Below, piece after piece: positions 17,200 to 26,631 of a stretch of 64,000 nucleotides of DNA. The DNA comes from Brevibacillus thermoruber 423. GTDB taxonomy: Bacteria; Bacillota; Bacilli; Brevibacillales; Brevibacillaceae. The notes under the pieces were generated by a model. The model was not told the DNA's origin. It saw only the letters and a list, made by a program, of their open reading frames with translations, and made no database searches. The DNA is taken from positions 128,248 through 192,247 of the forward strand of contig NZ_KE695651.1 of the NCBI RefSeq assembly GCF_000454065.1. Reading direction: 5' to 3'. Every line of letters starts with the position of its first letter. Position 1 is the first letter of the stretch. A program made the translations under genes and the position numbers.

Positions 17200-18435
17200 A
17201 TGGTAGCGGAACGGTTTCGCAAGGACGCTGAAGAATTGCGGCCAAGACTGGTGGACATCCGGCGCGAACTGCACCAGTATCCGGAGTTGTCCATGGCGGA
17301 GTTTGAGACGACGCGCAGAATTCGCCGGTTTCTGCAGGACGAAGGCATCGTGATTCTGCCCTTGGACGTCCCGGTGGGGGTGGTGGCGGAAGTCGCGGGG
17401 GAGCGGCCCGGCCCTACGATTGCGCTGCGAGCCGACATCGACGCGCTGCCTGTACAGGAAGAGACGGGACTGCCGTTTGCGTCTCGGATCGACGGGAAGA
17501 TGCACGCGTGCGGCCACGATTTTCACACGGCGGCGATGCTGGGGGCGGCGGTGCTTCTACAAAAGCATGTCCGTCATCTCCACGGCCGGGTTCGCTTTCT
17601 GTTTCAACCCGGTGAAGAAAAGGGATGCGGCGCCAACGTCTTGATCAAAGCGGGCGCGCTGGACGGGGTGCACGCGATCTTTGGCATGCACAACAAACCG
17701 GACCTGCCGGTGGGAACGATCGGGGTGAAAACCGGTCCGTTAATGGCCAGCGTCGATGGGTTTGCCATCACGGTCAGCGGAAAGGGAGGACACGCGGCCG
17801 TTCCGCAAGCGGCCATCGATCCGATCGTTGCGGCCAGCGCGATCATCGGCGGATTGCAGACGGCGATCAGCCGCAGCATCAGTCCGTTTGAACGCGCGGT
17901 GGTCAGCGTGTGCCAGTTCCACGCCGGCACATCGTGGAATGTGATACCCGACACGGCCATTCTGGAAGGGACGGTGCGAACGTTCGAACCGCACGTCCGA
18001 AAAAACATGCCCGGCCTGCTGCAGCGGATCGCGAAAGGAATTGCAGCCGGGTACGGCGCCGACGCCAGGCTGGAATGGTTTGCCGGAACGCCAACGGTCC
18101 GGAATGATCCGGTGACGACCGAGGTGATTCGCGCCGCCGCGAAAGCCCTGCATCTGACGATTGTGGAGGCGCAGCCTTCCACCGGCGGGGAAGACTTCGC
18201 CCATTATCAGACAAAAGTCCCCGGTACCTTTATCTGGATGGGGACCAGCGGGACGGAAGAGTGGCATCATCCCCGGTTTACGGTAAACGAAGAGGCCCTC
18301 GTGCCAAGCGCCGCCTTGTTCGCGCTTGCGGCCCTGTACGCGGCGGAGAGGTGGTCCGAGCCGGACGCGGCGGGACATCGGGTGGAGGCCGGGCGAACGC
18401 CGAGAACGGGAGAACAGGGGAGGAATGGAAAATGA
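17200..18435 (+). CDS. M20-family amidohydrolase (SndA/SndB-like N-deacetylase)
   Basis: This 411-residue metallopeptidase-like hydrolase has IRRELHQYPELS near residue 23, metal-binding MHACGHDFHTA near 97, FQPGEEKG near 133 and a C-terminal HHPRFTVNEE. In the ytmI and yxe operons of B. subtilis, related proteins remove the N-acetyl group after sulfur-compound cleavage and release cysteine. Its position right after the GNAT gene supports that role. The C-terminal 30 residues are Arg/Gly-rich and look like an extension. Its stop overlaps the start of the DinB-like gene. Confidence 0.85.
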   Translation: MVAERFRKDAEELRPRLVDIRRELHQYPELSMAEFETTRRIRRFLQDEGIVILPLDVPVGVVAEVAGERPGPTIALRADIDALPVQEETGLPFASRIDGKMHACGHDFHTAAMLGAAVLLQKHVRHLHGRVRFLFQPGEEKGCGANVLIKAGALDGVHAIFGMHNKPDLPVGTIGVKTGPLMASVDGFAITVSGKGGHAAVPQAAIDPIVAASAIIGGLQTAISRSISPFERAVVSVCQFHAGTSWNVIPDTAILEGTVRTFEPHVRKNMPGLLQRIAKGIAAGYGADARLEWFAGTPTVRNDPVTTEVIRAAAKALHLTIVEAQPSTGGEDFAHYQTKVPGTFIWMGTSGTEEWHHPRFTVNEEALVPSAALFALAALYAAERWSEPDAAGHRVEAGRTPRTGEQGRNGK

Positions 18436-18908
18436 GTCAACACCAGATTGACATTCGGCACTACATGGATACGCATCAGCAGCTAAAGCAGGCCATCGAA
18501 GGGTTGACGGAAGCGCAGTTGAAGTGGAAAGAGGCGCCGCATGTGTGGAGCGTGACGGAAGTGCTGTCCCATCTGGCCGACCATAACATCGTCGTTTCCT
18601 TCCGAATCCGGGAGATTCTGTCCGGTTCTTCGGCGAGGCTGCCGGCTTTCGCACAAGACCCGTGGGTAAGCCATTCCAAGGCCAACGAAAGTTCCGCTTC
18701 GGTGATTCTGACCATCTTTCACGCCCTGCTGATCTACAACAGCTTGCTGTTTCAGCGGCTGACGGACGAAGATTGGGGAAAAACGGGCGTGAACGCAAAA
18801 GGGGAGACCATCAGTCTGGCCGAGGTTGTTCAAGCGTTTATCGATCACGTGCAGGTTCATCTGCGGCAGATTGAGCGAATCAAGCAGGCCATGGCCGCCG
18901 CAGTATGA
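18432..18908 (+). CDS. DinB/YfiT-superfamily putative metal-dependent protein
   Basis: This 158-residue four-helix-bundle protein has the DinB/YfiT signature VWSVTEVLSHLADHN near residue 40 and the distal pair FIDHVQVHLRQIERI near residue 138. Together these supply the histidines expected to bind one metal. DinB-family members include thiol-S-transferases that use bacillithiol or mycothiol. Within a sulfur-salvage operon, a thiol-transfer role is attractive but unproven. It is translationally coupled to the deacetylase gene (ATGA overlap), so it very likely acts in the same pathway. Confidence 0.8.
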   Translation: MSQHQIDIRHYMDTHQQLKQAIEGLTEAQLKWKEAPHVWSVTEVLSHLADHNIVVSFRIREILSGSSARLPAFAQDPWVSHSKANESSASVILTIFHALLIYNSLLFQRLTDEDWGKTGVNAKGETISLAEVVQAFIDHVQVHLRQIERIKQAMAAAV

Positions 18909-18965
18909 CGGGGGTTGGCGTGCGGCATATTGAAACCATTTTACGAGCGTGGAGTGGATGAGGCG

Positions 18966-19250
18966 ATGGGAGGAACCATCTTGTCTGTCAGTCAACCGGC
19001 GCCACCCTCGGTTGACCCGGACGTGCTGCACCAGCCCGACATTTCCTTCGCCGCCTGGTGCCTGGAGCAGTACGGTGTGAACAGGGGGGTCTACAATACA
19101 ATCGACCTCTGGTTTTACCAATGCGGCGTCAAACATATCGTCTCCCGCAGAAGGATCGTGATTGATTTCCTGGAGCGGCTGCAGGCGACCGGCCGCAAGC
19201 CCCGGACAAACCGGTTGAAGCTGGAAAGGGAGTGCTGGCGGCGTCGCTGA
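18966..19250 (+). CDS. Small hypothetical protein, possibly frameshifted
   Basis: I do not recognise this protein. From ATG 18966 it would have 94 residues, with the ordinary-looking middle AAWCLEQYGVNRGVYN. The last 25 residues are very Arg-rich, as is common for out-of-frame GC-rich DNA. A neighbouring frame continues with a more natural sequence (VLAASLKQYADTRLLADAER) to a stop near 19324. This suggests a frameshifted or decaying gene near 19190. TTG 18915 is an alternative start. It could also be non-coding space inside the cluster. Confidence 0.35.
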   Translation: MGGTILSVSQPAPPSVDPDVLHQPDISFAAWCLEQYGVNRGVYNTIDLWFYQCGVKHIVSRRRIVIDFLERLQATGRKPRTNRLKLERECWRRR

Positions 19251-19435
19251 AACAGTACGCGGACACCCGTTTGCTTGCGGATGCGGAACGGGATCGTCCG
19301 GCAGCCAGGTGGTCCGGGACGTAACGGCAGATCAAAAGAGGCGGCACACGACCGAGATCGTCCCGCTTGACAGAATAGCGCCGCTTTATATCCGAGTATC
19401 CAACTTTCATAACTTGGTGTAGTGGAGGTGCTCTC

Positions 19436-20785
19436 GTGATCCGAAACCGTCACATCAAACTGGCCGCCTATTTGGTCGGAACGGGCATGCACGTGGCTTC
19501 CTGGAGGCACCCGCATGCACAGGCCGATTCCAGCATCGATATCGACTACTACAAACGGCTTGCCGTGCTGGCCGAACGGGGAAAATTCGACATGGTGTTT
19601 ATCGCGGACAGTTTGGCCATCAATGAAGAATCTCACCCGAACATTCTCAACCGGTTTGAGCCGATCACGCTGATCACGGCTTTGGCGGGAGCGACTTCGA
19701 CCATCGGCGTTGTGGCGACCGCGTCCACGTCCTATGCCGAACCGTTCAACCTGGCCCGGCAGTTTCTGTCAGTCGATCACATCAGCAAAGGGAGAGCCGG
19801 CTGGAATGTCGTCACCACCCGTGATTTGTCGGGAAACACCGCGCTCAACTTTGGGCGCGAGGAGCATTACGACCACACCTTCCGCTACCAGCGTGCGGAG
19901 GAATTTGTGGATGTGGTGAAAGGATTATGGGACTCGTGGGAAGATGACGCGTTTGTGCGGGACAAGGAGAGCGGCCGGTTTTTCGAACGGAACAAGCTGC
20001 ACCGCCTCAACCACAAAGGACGGTTCTTCTCCGTCCAGGGGCCGCTGAACATCGGACGCTCCCGACAGGGTCACCCCGTTCTCGTACAGGCCGGCTCTTC
20101 CGCATCGGGGCAAAACCTCGCCGCCCGGACGGCGGAGGTCATCTTTTCCATCAAATACAACATCGAGGACGCCAAGGCGTTTTACCGTTCCCTCAAGGAG
20201 AAAGCGGCCGCCTTTGGCCGTTCTCCCGAGGATGTGCGCATCCTGCAGGGCATTTCTCCCATCATCGGCGAAACGGAAGAAGCGGCGCGGGCGACCCAGA
20301 AGCTTCTCGAATCGCTGATCACGGAAGAAACAGGCCTGCGCTTCCTGGCCGACTATTTCAAGGGCGTCGATTTTAGCCACGCCACGCTGGAGACACGAGC
20401 CGCCGATCTGGGACTGGACCGGCTGCCGGAGACCAAAGCCGACTACAAAAAGCATCAGCCCGTCATCGCCAGGGAAAATCCGACGCTGCGGGAGCTGTAC
20501 TCCCTCTTGACCGGATCGTTCAGCGATGACAGCCTGGTCGGCCCGCCTGAGAAAATCGCCGACACGCTGGAAAGATGGTTCACCGAACGGGCTGCGGACG
20601 GCTTCATGATCATGGCGCCGCTGCTCCCGGACGGCTTGGCCGACTTTGTGAATCACGTGGTGCCGATTTTGCAGCGAAAAGGGCTGTTTCGTACCGACTA
20701 CGACAGCGACACCCTGCGGGGGCATCTCGGACTGCCGATTCCGCCGTATCGCCTTGCCCTGTCCGAGAATAAGCATCACGTCTAG
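19436..20785 (+). CDS. NtaA/SnaA/DszA-family FMNH2-dependent monooxygenase (CmoJ/YtnJ-like)
   Basis: This 449-residue luciferase-fold monooxygenase has the family sequence [18 protein letters not shown] near residue 50, [15 protein letters not shown] near 118, and [17 protein letters not shown] near 162. Relatives oxidise nitrilotriacetate, dibenzothiophene sulfone or S-substituted N-acetylcysteines (YtnJ/CmoJ, YxeK) with reduced flavin from a separate reductase. Here it most likely cleaves imported, acetylated S-modified cysteine. GTG 19436 follows TGGAGGTG. CATAACTTGGT at 19408-19418 lies just upstream. A paralogue is at 24140. Confidence 0.87.
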   Translation: MIRNRHIKLAAYLVGTGMHVASWRHPHAQADSSIDIDYYKRLAVLAERGKFDMVFIADSLAINEESHPNILNRFEPITLITALAGATSTIGVVATASTSYAEPFNLARQFLSVDHISKGRAGWNVVTTRDLSGNTALNFGREEHYDHTFRYQRAEEFVDVVKGLWDSWEDDAFVRDKESGRFFERNKLHRLNHKGRFFSVQGPLNIGRSRQGHPVLVQAGSSASGQNLAARTAEVIFSIKYNIEDAKAFYRSLKEKAAAFGRSPEDVRILQGISPIIGETEEAARATQKLLESLITEETGLRFLADYFKGVDFSHATLETRAADLGLDRLPETKADYKKHQPVIARENPTLRELYSLLTGSFSDDSLVGPPEKIADTLERWFTERAADGFMIMAPLLPDGLADFVNHVVPILQRKGLFRTDYDSDTLRGHLGLPIPPYRLALSENKHHV

Positions 20786-20819
20786 AAAACGCTCACGTCC
20801 CGACACAGGTGGTGAATAC

Positions 20820-21605
20820 ATGATCGTCATTTCCAACCTCAACAAGACGTACAAAACCCCCAAAGGCACCGTCACGGCGCTGGAGAACATCAACCTGCGC
20901 ATTGAAAAAGGGGATATTTTCGGCATTATCGGCTTCAGCGGCGCGGGCAAGTCCACGTTGATCCGCTGCCTCAACCGGCTGGAGGAACCCGATTCCGGCA
21001 GCATCGAGATCGAAGGCAAAGTGATCACGCAGTTGAACCAGTCGGAACTGCAGCAGGCGCGGCGGAAAATCGGCATGATTTTTCAGCAGTTCAACCTGCT
21101 CGACTCCAAGACGGTATTCCAGAACGTGGCGTTCCCGCTGAAGGTGGCGGGTCACCCGAAGCCGTTCATTCAAAAGCGGGTCAGAGAGATTCTCGATCTC
21201 GTCCAACTAAGCGACAAGGAGAACGTCTATCCGTTCCAGCTCAGCGGCGGACAAAAGCAGCGCGTGGGCATCGCCAGGGCACTGGTGAACGAGCCGGATG
21301 TCCTGCTCAGCGACGAGGCCACCTCCGCGCTCGATCCGCAAACCACCTACTCGATTCTGGAACTATTGAAGGACATCAACCGGAAGCTGCACCTTACCAT
21401 CGTGTTGATAACACACGAATTGGACGTACTGCAGCACATCTGCAACAACATGGCGGTCATCGAGAACGGCCGAATCGTCGAAACCGGTTCCGTCGACAAG
21501 TTTTTCCTGAATCCGGAAAGCGACACCGCCAAACGGTTCGTGAAAATCATCGAGTATTACCGCGACAAGCGCATGGTCATGGAAGGAACGGGGGCGGGGA
21601 TATGA
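20820..21605 (+). CDS. metN: MetN-type ABC ATPase lacking the C-terminal regulatory domain
   Basis: This 261-residue ATPase has Walker [10 protein letters not shown] (residue 39), signature LSGGQKQR (residue 141), and Walker [14 protein letters not shown]. Canonical MetN proteins have about 340 residues, with a C-terminal NIL/ACT-like domain that gives methionine feedback inhibition. This one stops after the nucleotide-binding domain, so direct feedback control is probably absent. ATG 20820 follows AGGTGG. Its stop overlaps the permease start (ATGA). Co-location with monooxygenases suggests import of an organosulfur compound. Confidence 0.85.
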   Translation: MIVISNLNKTYKTPKGTVTALENINLRIEKGDIFGIIGFSGAGKSTLIRCLNRLEEPDSGSIEIEGKVITQLNQSELQQARRKIGMIFQQFNLLDSKTVFQNVAFPLKVAGHPKPFIQKRVREILDLVQLSDKENVYPFQLSGGQKQRVGIARALVNEPDVLLSDEATSALDPQTTYSILELLKDINRKLHLTIVLITHELDVLQHICNNMAVIENGRIVETGSVDKFFLNPESDTAKRFVKIIEYYRDKRMVMEGTGAGI

Positions 21606-22270
21606 GGGACGATCTGATTGATTTGCTGTGGAAAGGCCTTCTGGAAACGCTGTACATGGTGTTTTGGTCGTCCTTGTTTGCCCTCGTTCTGGGAATGACA
21701 CTGGGGGTTACGCTGGTCGTGACCGAGAAGGGCGGCATTCTGGAAGCCCCCCGGCTGCACAAGGTGATCAGTACCCTGATCAACAGTGTCCGTTCGCTTC
21801 CGTTCATCATCCTCATCGTGCTGCTTTTGCCCTTGTCCCGCTGGGTCGTGGGGACGACGCTGGGCCCCACCGCCGCCATCGTTTCGCTTTCCATCGGTGC
21901 GGCTCCGTTTCTCGGGAGAATCATCGAGAACACGCTCAAGGAGGTCAGCCCGGGAAAAGTCGAAGCGGCGAAGTCCATCGGTGCGCCGCCGTTTACCATC
22001 ATCTTTCACGTGCTGATTCCGGAGGCCCTGCCGGCACTGGTGCGGGGGATCACCATCGGCATTATCGGCATCACGGAATTTACCGCCGTTGCCGGCGCGA
22101 TCGGCGCTGGCGGCCTCGGCAGCCTGGCCATCCGTTTCGGCTATCAACGGTTTCGGGAGGACGTGCTGTTTGCGACCGTCATTCTGATCATCCTGCTGGT
22201 TCAACTCATTCAGTGGGGCGGCGACTTTATTGCCGGACAAATCAGCAAGAAGCGCTACAAATTCGAGTAA
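21602..22270 (+). CDS. metP: MetP/MetI-type ABC permease
   Basis: This 222-residue permease has about five membrane segments and the EAA loop [25 protein letters not shown] near residue 121. It couples to the truncated MetN-type ATPase, whose gene it overlaps by 4 nt, and to the MetQ-type lipoprotein downstream. Its sequence is clearly different from the first MetP at 7068, so the two transporter sets are old paralogues rather than a recent duplication. Confidence 0.87.
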   Translation: MRDDLIDLLWKGLLETLYMVFWSSLFALVLGMTLGVTLVVTEKGGILEAPRLHKVISTLINSVRSLPFIILIVLLLPLSRWVVGTTLGPTAAIVSLSIGAAPFLGRIIENTLKEVSPGKVEAAKSIGAPPFTIIFHVLIPEALPALVRGITIGIIGITEFTAVAGAIGAGGLGSLAIRFGYQRFREDVLFATVILIILLVQLIQWGGDFIAGQISKKRYKFE

Positions 22271-22338
22271 GGCAGCAGACAGGATCAGTCACGGTTTCAT
22301 TCATTTCACCTAAATCCAAAGAAAATGGGAGTGTTCGT

Positions 22339-23235
22339 ATGGGTAAGAAAGGTTTGTTCGTCGTTATCGCACTTTTGGCCATCTTCAGTTCGGTCCTTGC
22401 CGGTTGCGGCTCCGGCGGCAGCAGCGCACCAGCCGCTTCGGACACAGCCGCGCAGGGCAGCCCGGCCAACGCCGGTACGTCATCCGACGCGGGAGGAACC
22501 GCGCAGCCGAAACAAGAGGTGACGCTGAAGGTAGGGGCCGCCCCCGTCCCGCATGCGGAGATTTTGGAATTCATCAAACCGAAGCTGAAAGAAGAAGGCA
22601 TCAATCTGGAAGTGGTCGTGCTGGACGACGAAGGCCAGTTGAATCCCGCGCTGCAGGACGGCCAAATCGATGCGAATTTCTTTCAACACGTCCCGTACCT
22701 GGATTCGGTCAGCAAGGAAAAGGGGTATGACTTTGCCGTGACCACAAAGGTTCACGTGGAACCGATCGGCTTCTATTCGGACAAACTCAAATCGAAAGAC
22801 GAGCTGAAGGACGGAGCCAAAATCGGGATTCCCAACAACCCGTCCAACGAGTACAGAGCGCTGGTGCTCTTGCAGGAGCAGGGACTCATCAAACTGAAAG
22901 ACGGCCTGACCACGTACGAGGCAACGCCAAACGACATCGTCGAAAACCCGAAACACCTGCAATTCGTGGAGGCCGAGGCCGCTACCCTGCCGAGGGCCCT
23001 GCCGGATCTGGACGGCGCTGTCATTAACACCAACATCGTGCTGGAAGCCAACATCGATCCCAACTCCGCGCTGTTCCGGGAAGACGGGAACTCCCCCTAC
23101 GCCAACGTGATCGTGGTCCGCAAAGGCGACGAAAACCGCGAAGAAATCAAAAAGCTGGGAGCGGCTCTGCAAACGCCGGACGTGAAGACATTTATCCAGA
23201 ACAAATACGGGGTCGCCGTGGTGCCCGCGTTTTGA
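22339..23235 (+). CDS. metQ: MetQ/NlpA-family substrate-binding lipoprotein
   Basis: This 298-residue lipoprotein has lipobox SVLAGC (Cys23), then a low-complexity Ser/Ala/Gly/Thr linker of about 35 residues before the NlpA-type binding domain (VTLKVGAAPVPHAEILEFI). The long flexible linker distinguishes it from the first MetQ at 5124. It completes the second importer. ATG 22339 follows GGGAG by 7 nt. The ligand is probably methionine or a related sulfur compound, given the surrounding monooxygenase genes. Confidence 0.87.
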   Translation: MGKKGLFVVIALLAIFSSVLAGCGSGGSSAPAASDTAAQGSPANAGTSSDAGGTAQPKQEVTLKVGAAPVPHAEILEFIKPKLKEEGINLEVVVLDDEGQLNPALQDGQIDANFFQHVPYLDSVSKEKGYDFAVTTKVHVEPIGFYSDKLKSKDELKDGAKIGIPNNPSNEYRALVLLQEQGLIKLKDGLTTYEATPNDIVENPKHLQFVEAEAATLPRALPDLDGAVINTNIVLEANIDPNSALFREDGNSPYANVIVVRKGDENREEIKKLGAALQTPDVKTFIQNKYGVAVVPAF

Positions 23236-23265
23236 GGGAGACGGTCAAGCTGCCGGCATCGGCCG

Positions 23266-23294
23266 TTGACACCCTGCCGAAGCCGCGCTATACT
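23266..23294 (+). promoter_or_regulatory. Strong sigma-A promoter for the FMN reductase gene
   Basis: TTGACA (23266-23271), a 17-nt spacer and TATACT (23289-23294): a near-consensus promoter. CATAACCTAGT at 23298-23308 covers the predicted start site and may be an operator shared with other sulfur genes in the cluster. Confidence 0.8.
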
Positions 23295-23366
23295 TTCCAT
23301 AACCTAGTAAACAGGTGGGAAATAACGGTTTTGTTTGTCAAATCCATGTGAAAGGTTGTGCTCTGA

Positions 23367-23921
23367 ATGGCAATCATTACGGTGATTTCAGGCAGTCCGA
23401 CCGAGTCGTCACGGTTGAACGGGCTGCTGCAGGAAGTGCGCAAAACGGTCCAATCCGAGGGATGGGAGTACCATGAAATTCAGGTCAGGCAGCTCCCCCC
23501 GGAAGATTTGGTCTATACCCGGTTTGACAGCCCGGCCATTCTGGAAGCGAACCGAATCATCGCCAAATCCGACGCGGTCGTCGTTGCGACGCCCATTTAC
23601 AAAGCGTCGTATACCGGTGTGCTGAAGTCGTTTCTCGACCTGATTCCGCAGAAGGGGCTGGAGAAGAAAATCGTGCTTCCCTTGGCGATCGGGGGCACCA
23701 TTGCCCACCTCCTGGCCATCGACTACGCCTTGAAGCCGGTCTTGTCGGCACTCGGAGCCAACCACATTTTCACGGGTGTCTATGCGCTGGACACACAGGT
23801 CACCCGTTTGGAGGGCGGCGGGTTCGAGCTGGCCGAAGAGCTGCAAGCCCGCCTGCAGCAATCGCTGGCCGAGTGGGTACACGCGGTGAAGGGGACTGCG
23901 AAGGAAGCGAAGTCACTGTAA
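23367..23921 (+). CDS. NAD(P)H-dependent FMN reductase (SsuE-like)
   Basis: This 184-residue flavodoxin-fold protein has the flavin-binding start ISGSPTESSRLNGLL (residues 7-21) and the SsuE-like motif VVATPIYKASYTGVLKSFLDLIP near residue 72. It supplies reduced FMN to two-component monooxygenases. Three such monooxygenases are encoded in this cluster (12564, 19436, 24140), so it is the natural electron donor for all of them. It has its own near-consensus promoter and is followed by a terminator. Confidence 0.9.
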   Translation: MAIITVISGSPTESSRLNGLLQEVRKTVQSEGWEYHEIQVRQLPPEDLVYTRFDSPAILEANRIIAKSDAVVVATPIYKASYTGVLKSFLDLIPQKGLEKKIVLPLAIGGTIAHLLAIDYALKPVLSALGANHIFTGVYALDTQVTRLEGGGFELAEELQARLQQSLAEWVHAVKGTAKEAKSL

Positions 23922-24002
23922 CCAGGACACGGATCGACCGGTCCGCCTCTTACGAACGTCTCGCAAAAGCACGGAGAATATCCATCTGTCGACCAGTCAA
24001 CT

Positions 24003-24046
24003 GGAGATGCCTCACCCCCCCGATGGGAGTGACGCATCTCCTTTTT
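24003..24046 (+). terminator. Terminator or attenuator before the second NtaA-type gene
   Basis: GGAGATGC (24003-24010) pairs with GCATCTCC (24034-24041), followed by TTTTT. CAGTCAACTG at 23994-24003 directly precedes it, and an ATCCAT element (23980-23985) lies upstream, as in the leader at 11092. Confidence 0.8.
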
Positions 24047-24139
24047 GGTTGGCGGACATTCCCGCATGGTGAGCAGGACGTTTGTCGGACACGCGCATGC
24101 GGGAAACGGGCACAAGCGTTTTGAAAAGGAGGAATCCAA

Positions 24140-25465
24140 ATGGCAGCGGCACGGACGTTGAAACTGGGCGCGATGATCCACGGTGTCGGGGGCACGATGG
24201 ATGGCTGGAGGCATCCGGACATCCTCTCCGATGCCAGCGTGAACTTCGGATTTTACAAGCAGCAGGCGCAGAAGGCGGAGTCCGGGAAGTTCGATCTGAT
24301 CTTTATCGCGGACGGCCTGTACATCAACGAAAAATCGATTCCGCACTTTTTAAACCGGTTTGAGCCGCTTACGATTTTGTCGGCACTGGGCGCGGTTACC
24401 TCCAGGATTGGCCTCGTCGGCACCCTGTCAACCTCCTACAGCGAGCCGTTTACGGTGGCGCGGCAGTTCGCTTCCCTCGACCACATCAGCGGAGGCAGGG
24501 CAGGCTGGAATGTCGTGACGTCACCCTTGGAAGGCTCTGCGCTCAATTACGGGAAAAAACACCCGTCCCACGAGGAGCGGTACAACATTGCCGAGGAGTT
24601 TCTCGAAGTGACAAAAGGGCTGTGGGATTCCTGGGAAGACGACGCCTTTATCCGAGACAAGGAATCGGGCATTTTCTTCGACCCCAGGAAAATGCACCGG
24701 TTGAATCACAAAGGGACGTACTTTTCCGTGCAGGGTCCGCTCAACATCGCCCGCTCCAGGCAGGGGCAGCCGGTCATTTTCCAGGCGGGGTCGTCGGACA
24801 GCGGCAAAACCTTGGCGGCCAAATCGGCCGACGCCGTTTTTACCAACCATGAAACCATCGAGGACGCCAAGCGCTTTTATCAGGATGTCAAACAGAGGGC
24901 TGCCCGCTACGGCCGCTCCCCGGACGACATTCTCATTTTCCCGGGAATCGGTCCGATTGTCGGGAGAACCCGGGAAGAGGCCGAACGGAAGTACGAGGAA
25001 ATGGCCCGGCTGGTCACCATCGAGCATGCGCTGAACTATCTGGGCCGATACTTCGATCACTTCGATTTCTCGCAGTTTCCGCTGGATGAGCCCTTCCCCG
25101 ATATCGGGGAGATCGGAAGCAACAGCTTCCGCAGCACCACGGACCGAATCAAGCAAATCGCGAAAGAACAGCGTCTGACGCTGCGTCAGGTGGCGCTGCG
25201 CGCAGCGACCCCGAAAGACAACTTCATCGGGACGCCCGAGACGTTGGCCGATCTGATCCAGCAGTGGTTTGAAGAGGGGGCGGCGGACGGATTTATCATT
25301 CATGCCAACGTTCCGAGGGGATTGGACGACTTCGTCGAGTTGGTCGTGCCGATTCTGCAGGAGCGGGGCATCTTCCGAACCGAGTATGAACACGATACCC
25401 TGCGCGGCAATCTGGGGCTGCCGATCCCGGCAAACCGGTATGCCAAGGAGAGCGTGAAGGGGTAA
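24140..25465 (+). CDS. NtaA/SnaA/DszA-family FMNH2-dependent monooxygenase, second copy
   Basis: This 441-residue luciferase-fold monooxygenase is closely related to the one at 19436, sharing the [32 protein letters not shown] and DTLRG.LGLPIP blocks. It differs in its start and in the loops after the [15 protein letters not shown] motif, which suggests a different substrate. It would use FMNH2 from the reductase encoded just upstream. The start follows AAAAGGAGG. A terminator/attenuator at 24003-24046 separates it from the reductase gene, so its expression may be conditional on readthrough. Confidence 0.87.
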   Translation: MAAARTLKLGAMIHGVGGTMDGWRHPDILSDASVNFGFYKQQAQKAESGKFDLIFIADGLYINEKSIPHFLNRFEPLTILSALGAVTSRIGLVGTLSTSYSEPFTVARQFASLDHISGGRAGWNVVTSPLEGSALNYGKKHPSHEERYNIAEEFLEVTKGLWDSWEDDAFIRDKESGIFFDPRKMHRLNHKGTYFSVQGPLNIARSRQGQPVIFQAGSSDSGKTLAAKSADAVFTNHETIEDAKRFYQDVKQRAARYGRSPDDILIFPGIGPIVGRTREEAERKYEEMARLVTIEHALNYLGRYFDHFDFSQFPLDEPFPDIGEIGSNSFRSTTDRIKQIAKEQRLTLRQVALRAATPKDNFIGTPETLADLIQQWFEEGAADGFIIHANVPRGLDDFVELVVPILQERGIFRTEYEHDTLRGNLGLPIPANRYAKESVKG

Positions 25466-25691
25466 CGGGCGGTTCCCGACCGATAATGGTGTGGAAAATA
25501 ATAACAGAAGAGTGCTTGAACATGTACAGACGCTGCTGCTGTCATGCCTGTAGAGGGCGGCAGCCAGCCTGAAGTCCTGCTGTTTGCCCATGAAAAAAGG
25601 CGCACGTACGCAGAACGGGAAATGGTGCTGTCGTTCTCCCCGTCAGTCGGGTACAATGATCGGGGAGAAGGGAGCGAAAGGAGAAACGTCT

Positions 25692-26261
25692 GTGAAACGT
25701 GTCGTGCGCTATTTCCTGGAAGGACTGCTGTACGTCATCCCCTTGGCCGCCACCGTCTACATTTTGTACACGATCTTTGTCACGGTGGACAGTTGGCTGG
25801 GGCTGCCCGTGCCGGGAGCGGGATTCCTGCTGACGATCGCGGGGATTACGGCCATCGGCTTTCTTGCGTCCAACGTCCTTACGCGCGGGCTGCTCTCGTT
25901 GGTGGCCGCCTTGTTTGAAAAAATGCCGGTCATCAAGCTGATTTACTCGGCGATCAAGGATCTGATCGGCGCGTTTGTAGGAGAAAAGAAAAGTTTTGAC
26001 AAGCCGGTGCTGGTCACGCTCACCCGCGACGGCCACGCCAAGGCGATCGGCTTTGTCACCAGAGAAAGCCTGGAGGCGTATGGCCTGCATGACCATGTGG
26101 CCGTCTACCTGCCGCAGTCGTACAGTTTCGCCGGCAATCTCCTGCTGTTTCCCAAAGAGCAGGTGCAGCCGCTGGAGGTGGACAGCTCGGAGGCGATGAC
26201 CTTCCTCGTCTCCGGCGGGGTGTCCGGAAAACAGCCCAACATCGAACAGACCCCTTCCTGA
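25692..26261 (+). CDS. DUF502-family membrane protein
   Basis: This 189-residue protein has two hydrophobic segments near the start (YFLEGLLYVIPLAATVYIL and GFLLTIAGITAIGFL), then a soluble domain with KMPVIKLIYSAIKDL and KPVLVTLTRDGHAKAIGFVT, the pattern of DUF502 proteins. Their function is unknown; some are annotated as transporters without evidence. GTG 25692 follows AAAGGAG by 8 nt. It seems monocistronic and ends in a strong terminator. Confidence 0.82.
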   Translation: MKRVVRYFLEGLLYVIPLAATVYILYTIFVTVDSWLGLPVPGAGFLLTIAGITAIGFLASNVLTRGLLSLVAALFEKMPVIKLIYSAIKDLIGAFVGEKKSFDKPVLVTLTRDGHAKAIGFVTRESLEAYGLHDHVAVYLPQSYSFAGNLLLFPKEQVQPLEVDSSEAMTFLVSGGVSGKQPNIEQTPS

Positions 26262-26279
26262 CGGAGAGGGGTCTGTTTT
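26247..26279 (+). terminator. Terminator after the DUF502 gene
   Basis: CAGACCCCTTCC pairs with GGAGAGGGGTCTG (small internal bulge), followed by TTTTC; the stem overlaps the last codons. Confidence 0.8.
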
Positions 26280-26314
26280 CTGCGTAAAAAGGAATTGATC
26301 TTGAATCAGAGCCG

Positions 26315-26554
26315 TCAACTGCTGAAAAAGCCGCTGCGGCTGGAGTGTCTGCGGCGGTAGTGCGCGTGGCCGTAAGAAGTGTGACCGGTGTGGCCGAAGG
26401 GGCCGCGGTGGCGGTAATCGCTGCTGCTGTATCGGCGGTGTCCGCCCGTATTCATCAGCAGGCCGGCCCCCTTTTTCAGCAGGGCGATCACCACGACCGC
26501 CGCGATGATCAACAGCAGCAGGCCGATGCCGAGTATGGCGAGAATGACTGACAT
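26315..26554 (-). CDS. Small single-pass membrane protein with His/Arg-rich tail
   Basis: This 79-residue protein is one hydrophobic helix (VILAILGIGLLLLIIAAVVV) followed by Lys-Lys and a His/Arg/Ser/Tyr/Gly-rich tail with repeated GH and HY pairs. The tail could bind metal or the envelope, but nothing identifies a function. ATG at 26554 is preferred over 26560 because AAGGAG lies 9 nt away. It reads toward the DUF502 terminator. Small membrane proteins with such tails are common in Bacillales and often unnamed. Confidence 0.6.
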   Translation of the reverse strand: MSVILAILGIGLLLLIIAAVVVIALLKKGAGLLMNTGGHRRYSSSDYRHRGPFGHTGHTSYGHAHYRRRHSSRSGFFSS

Positions 26555-26631
26555 GCTCATCGTCTCCTTGTCATGTGGGTCTACCTGTTTGTACGAACGG
26601 GCCGGCGTCCGGTTTCAGGAGAACGGCGAGC

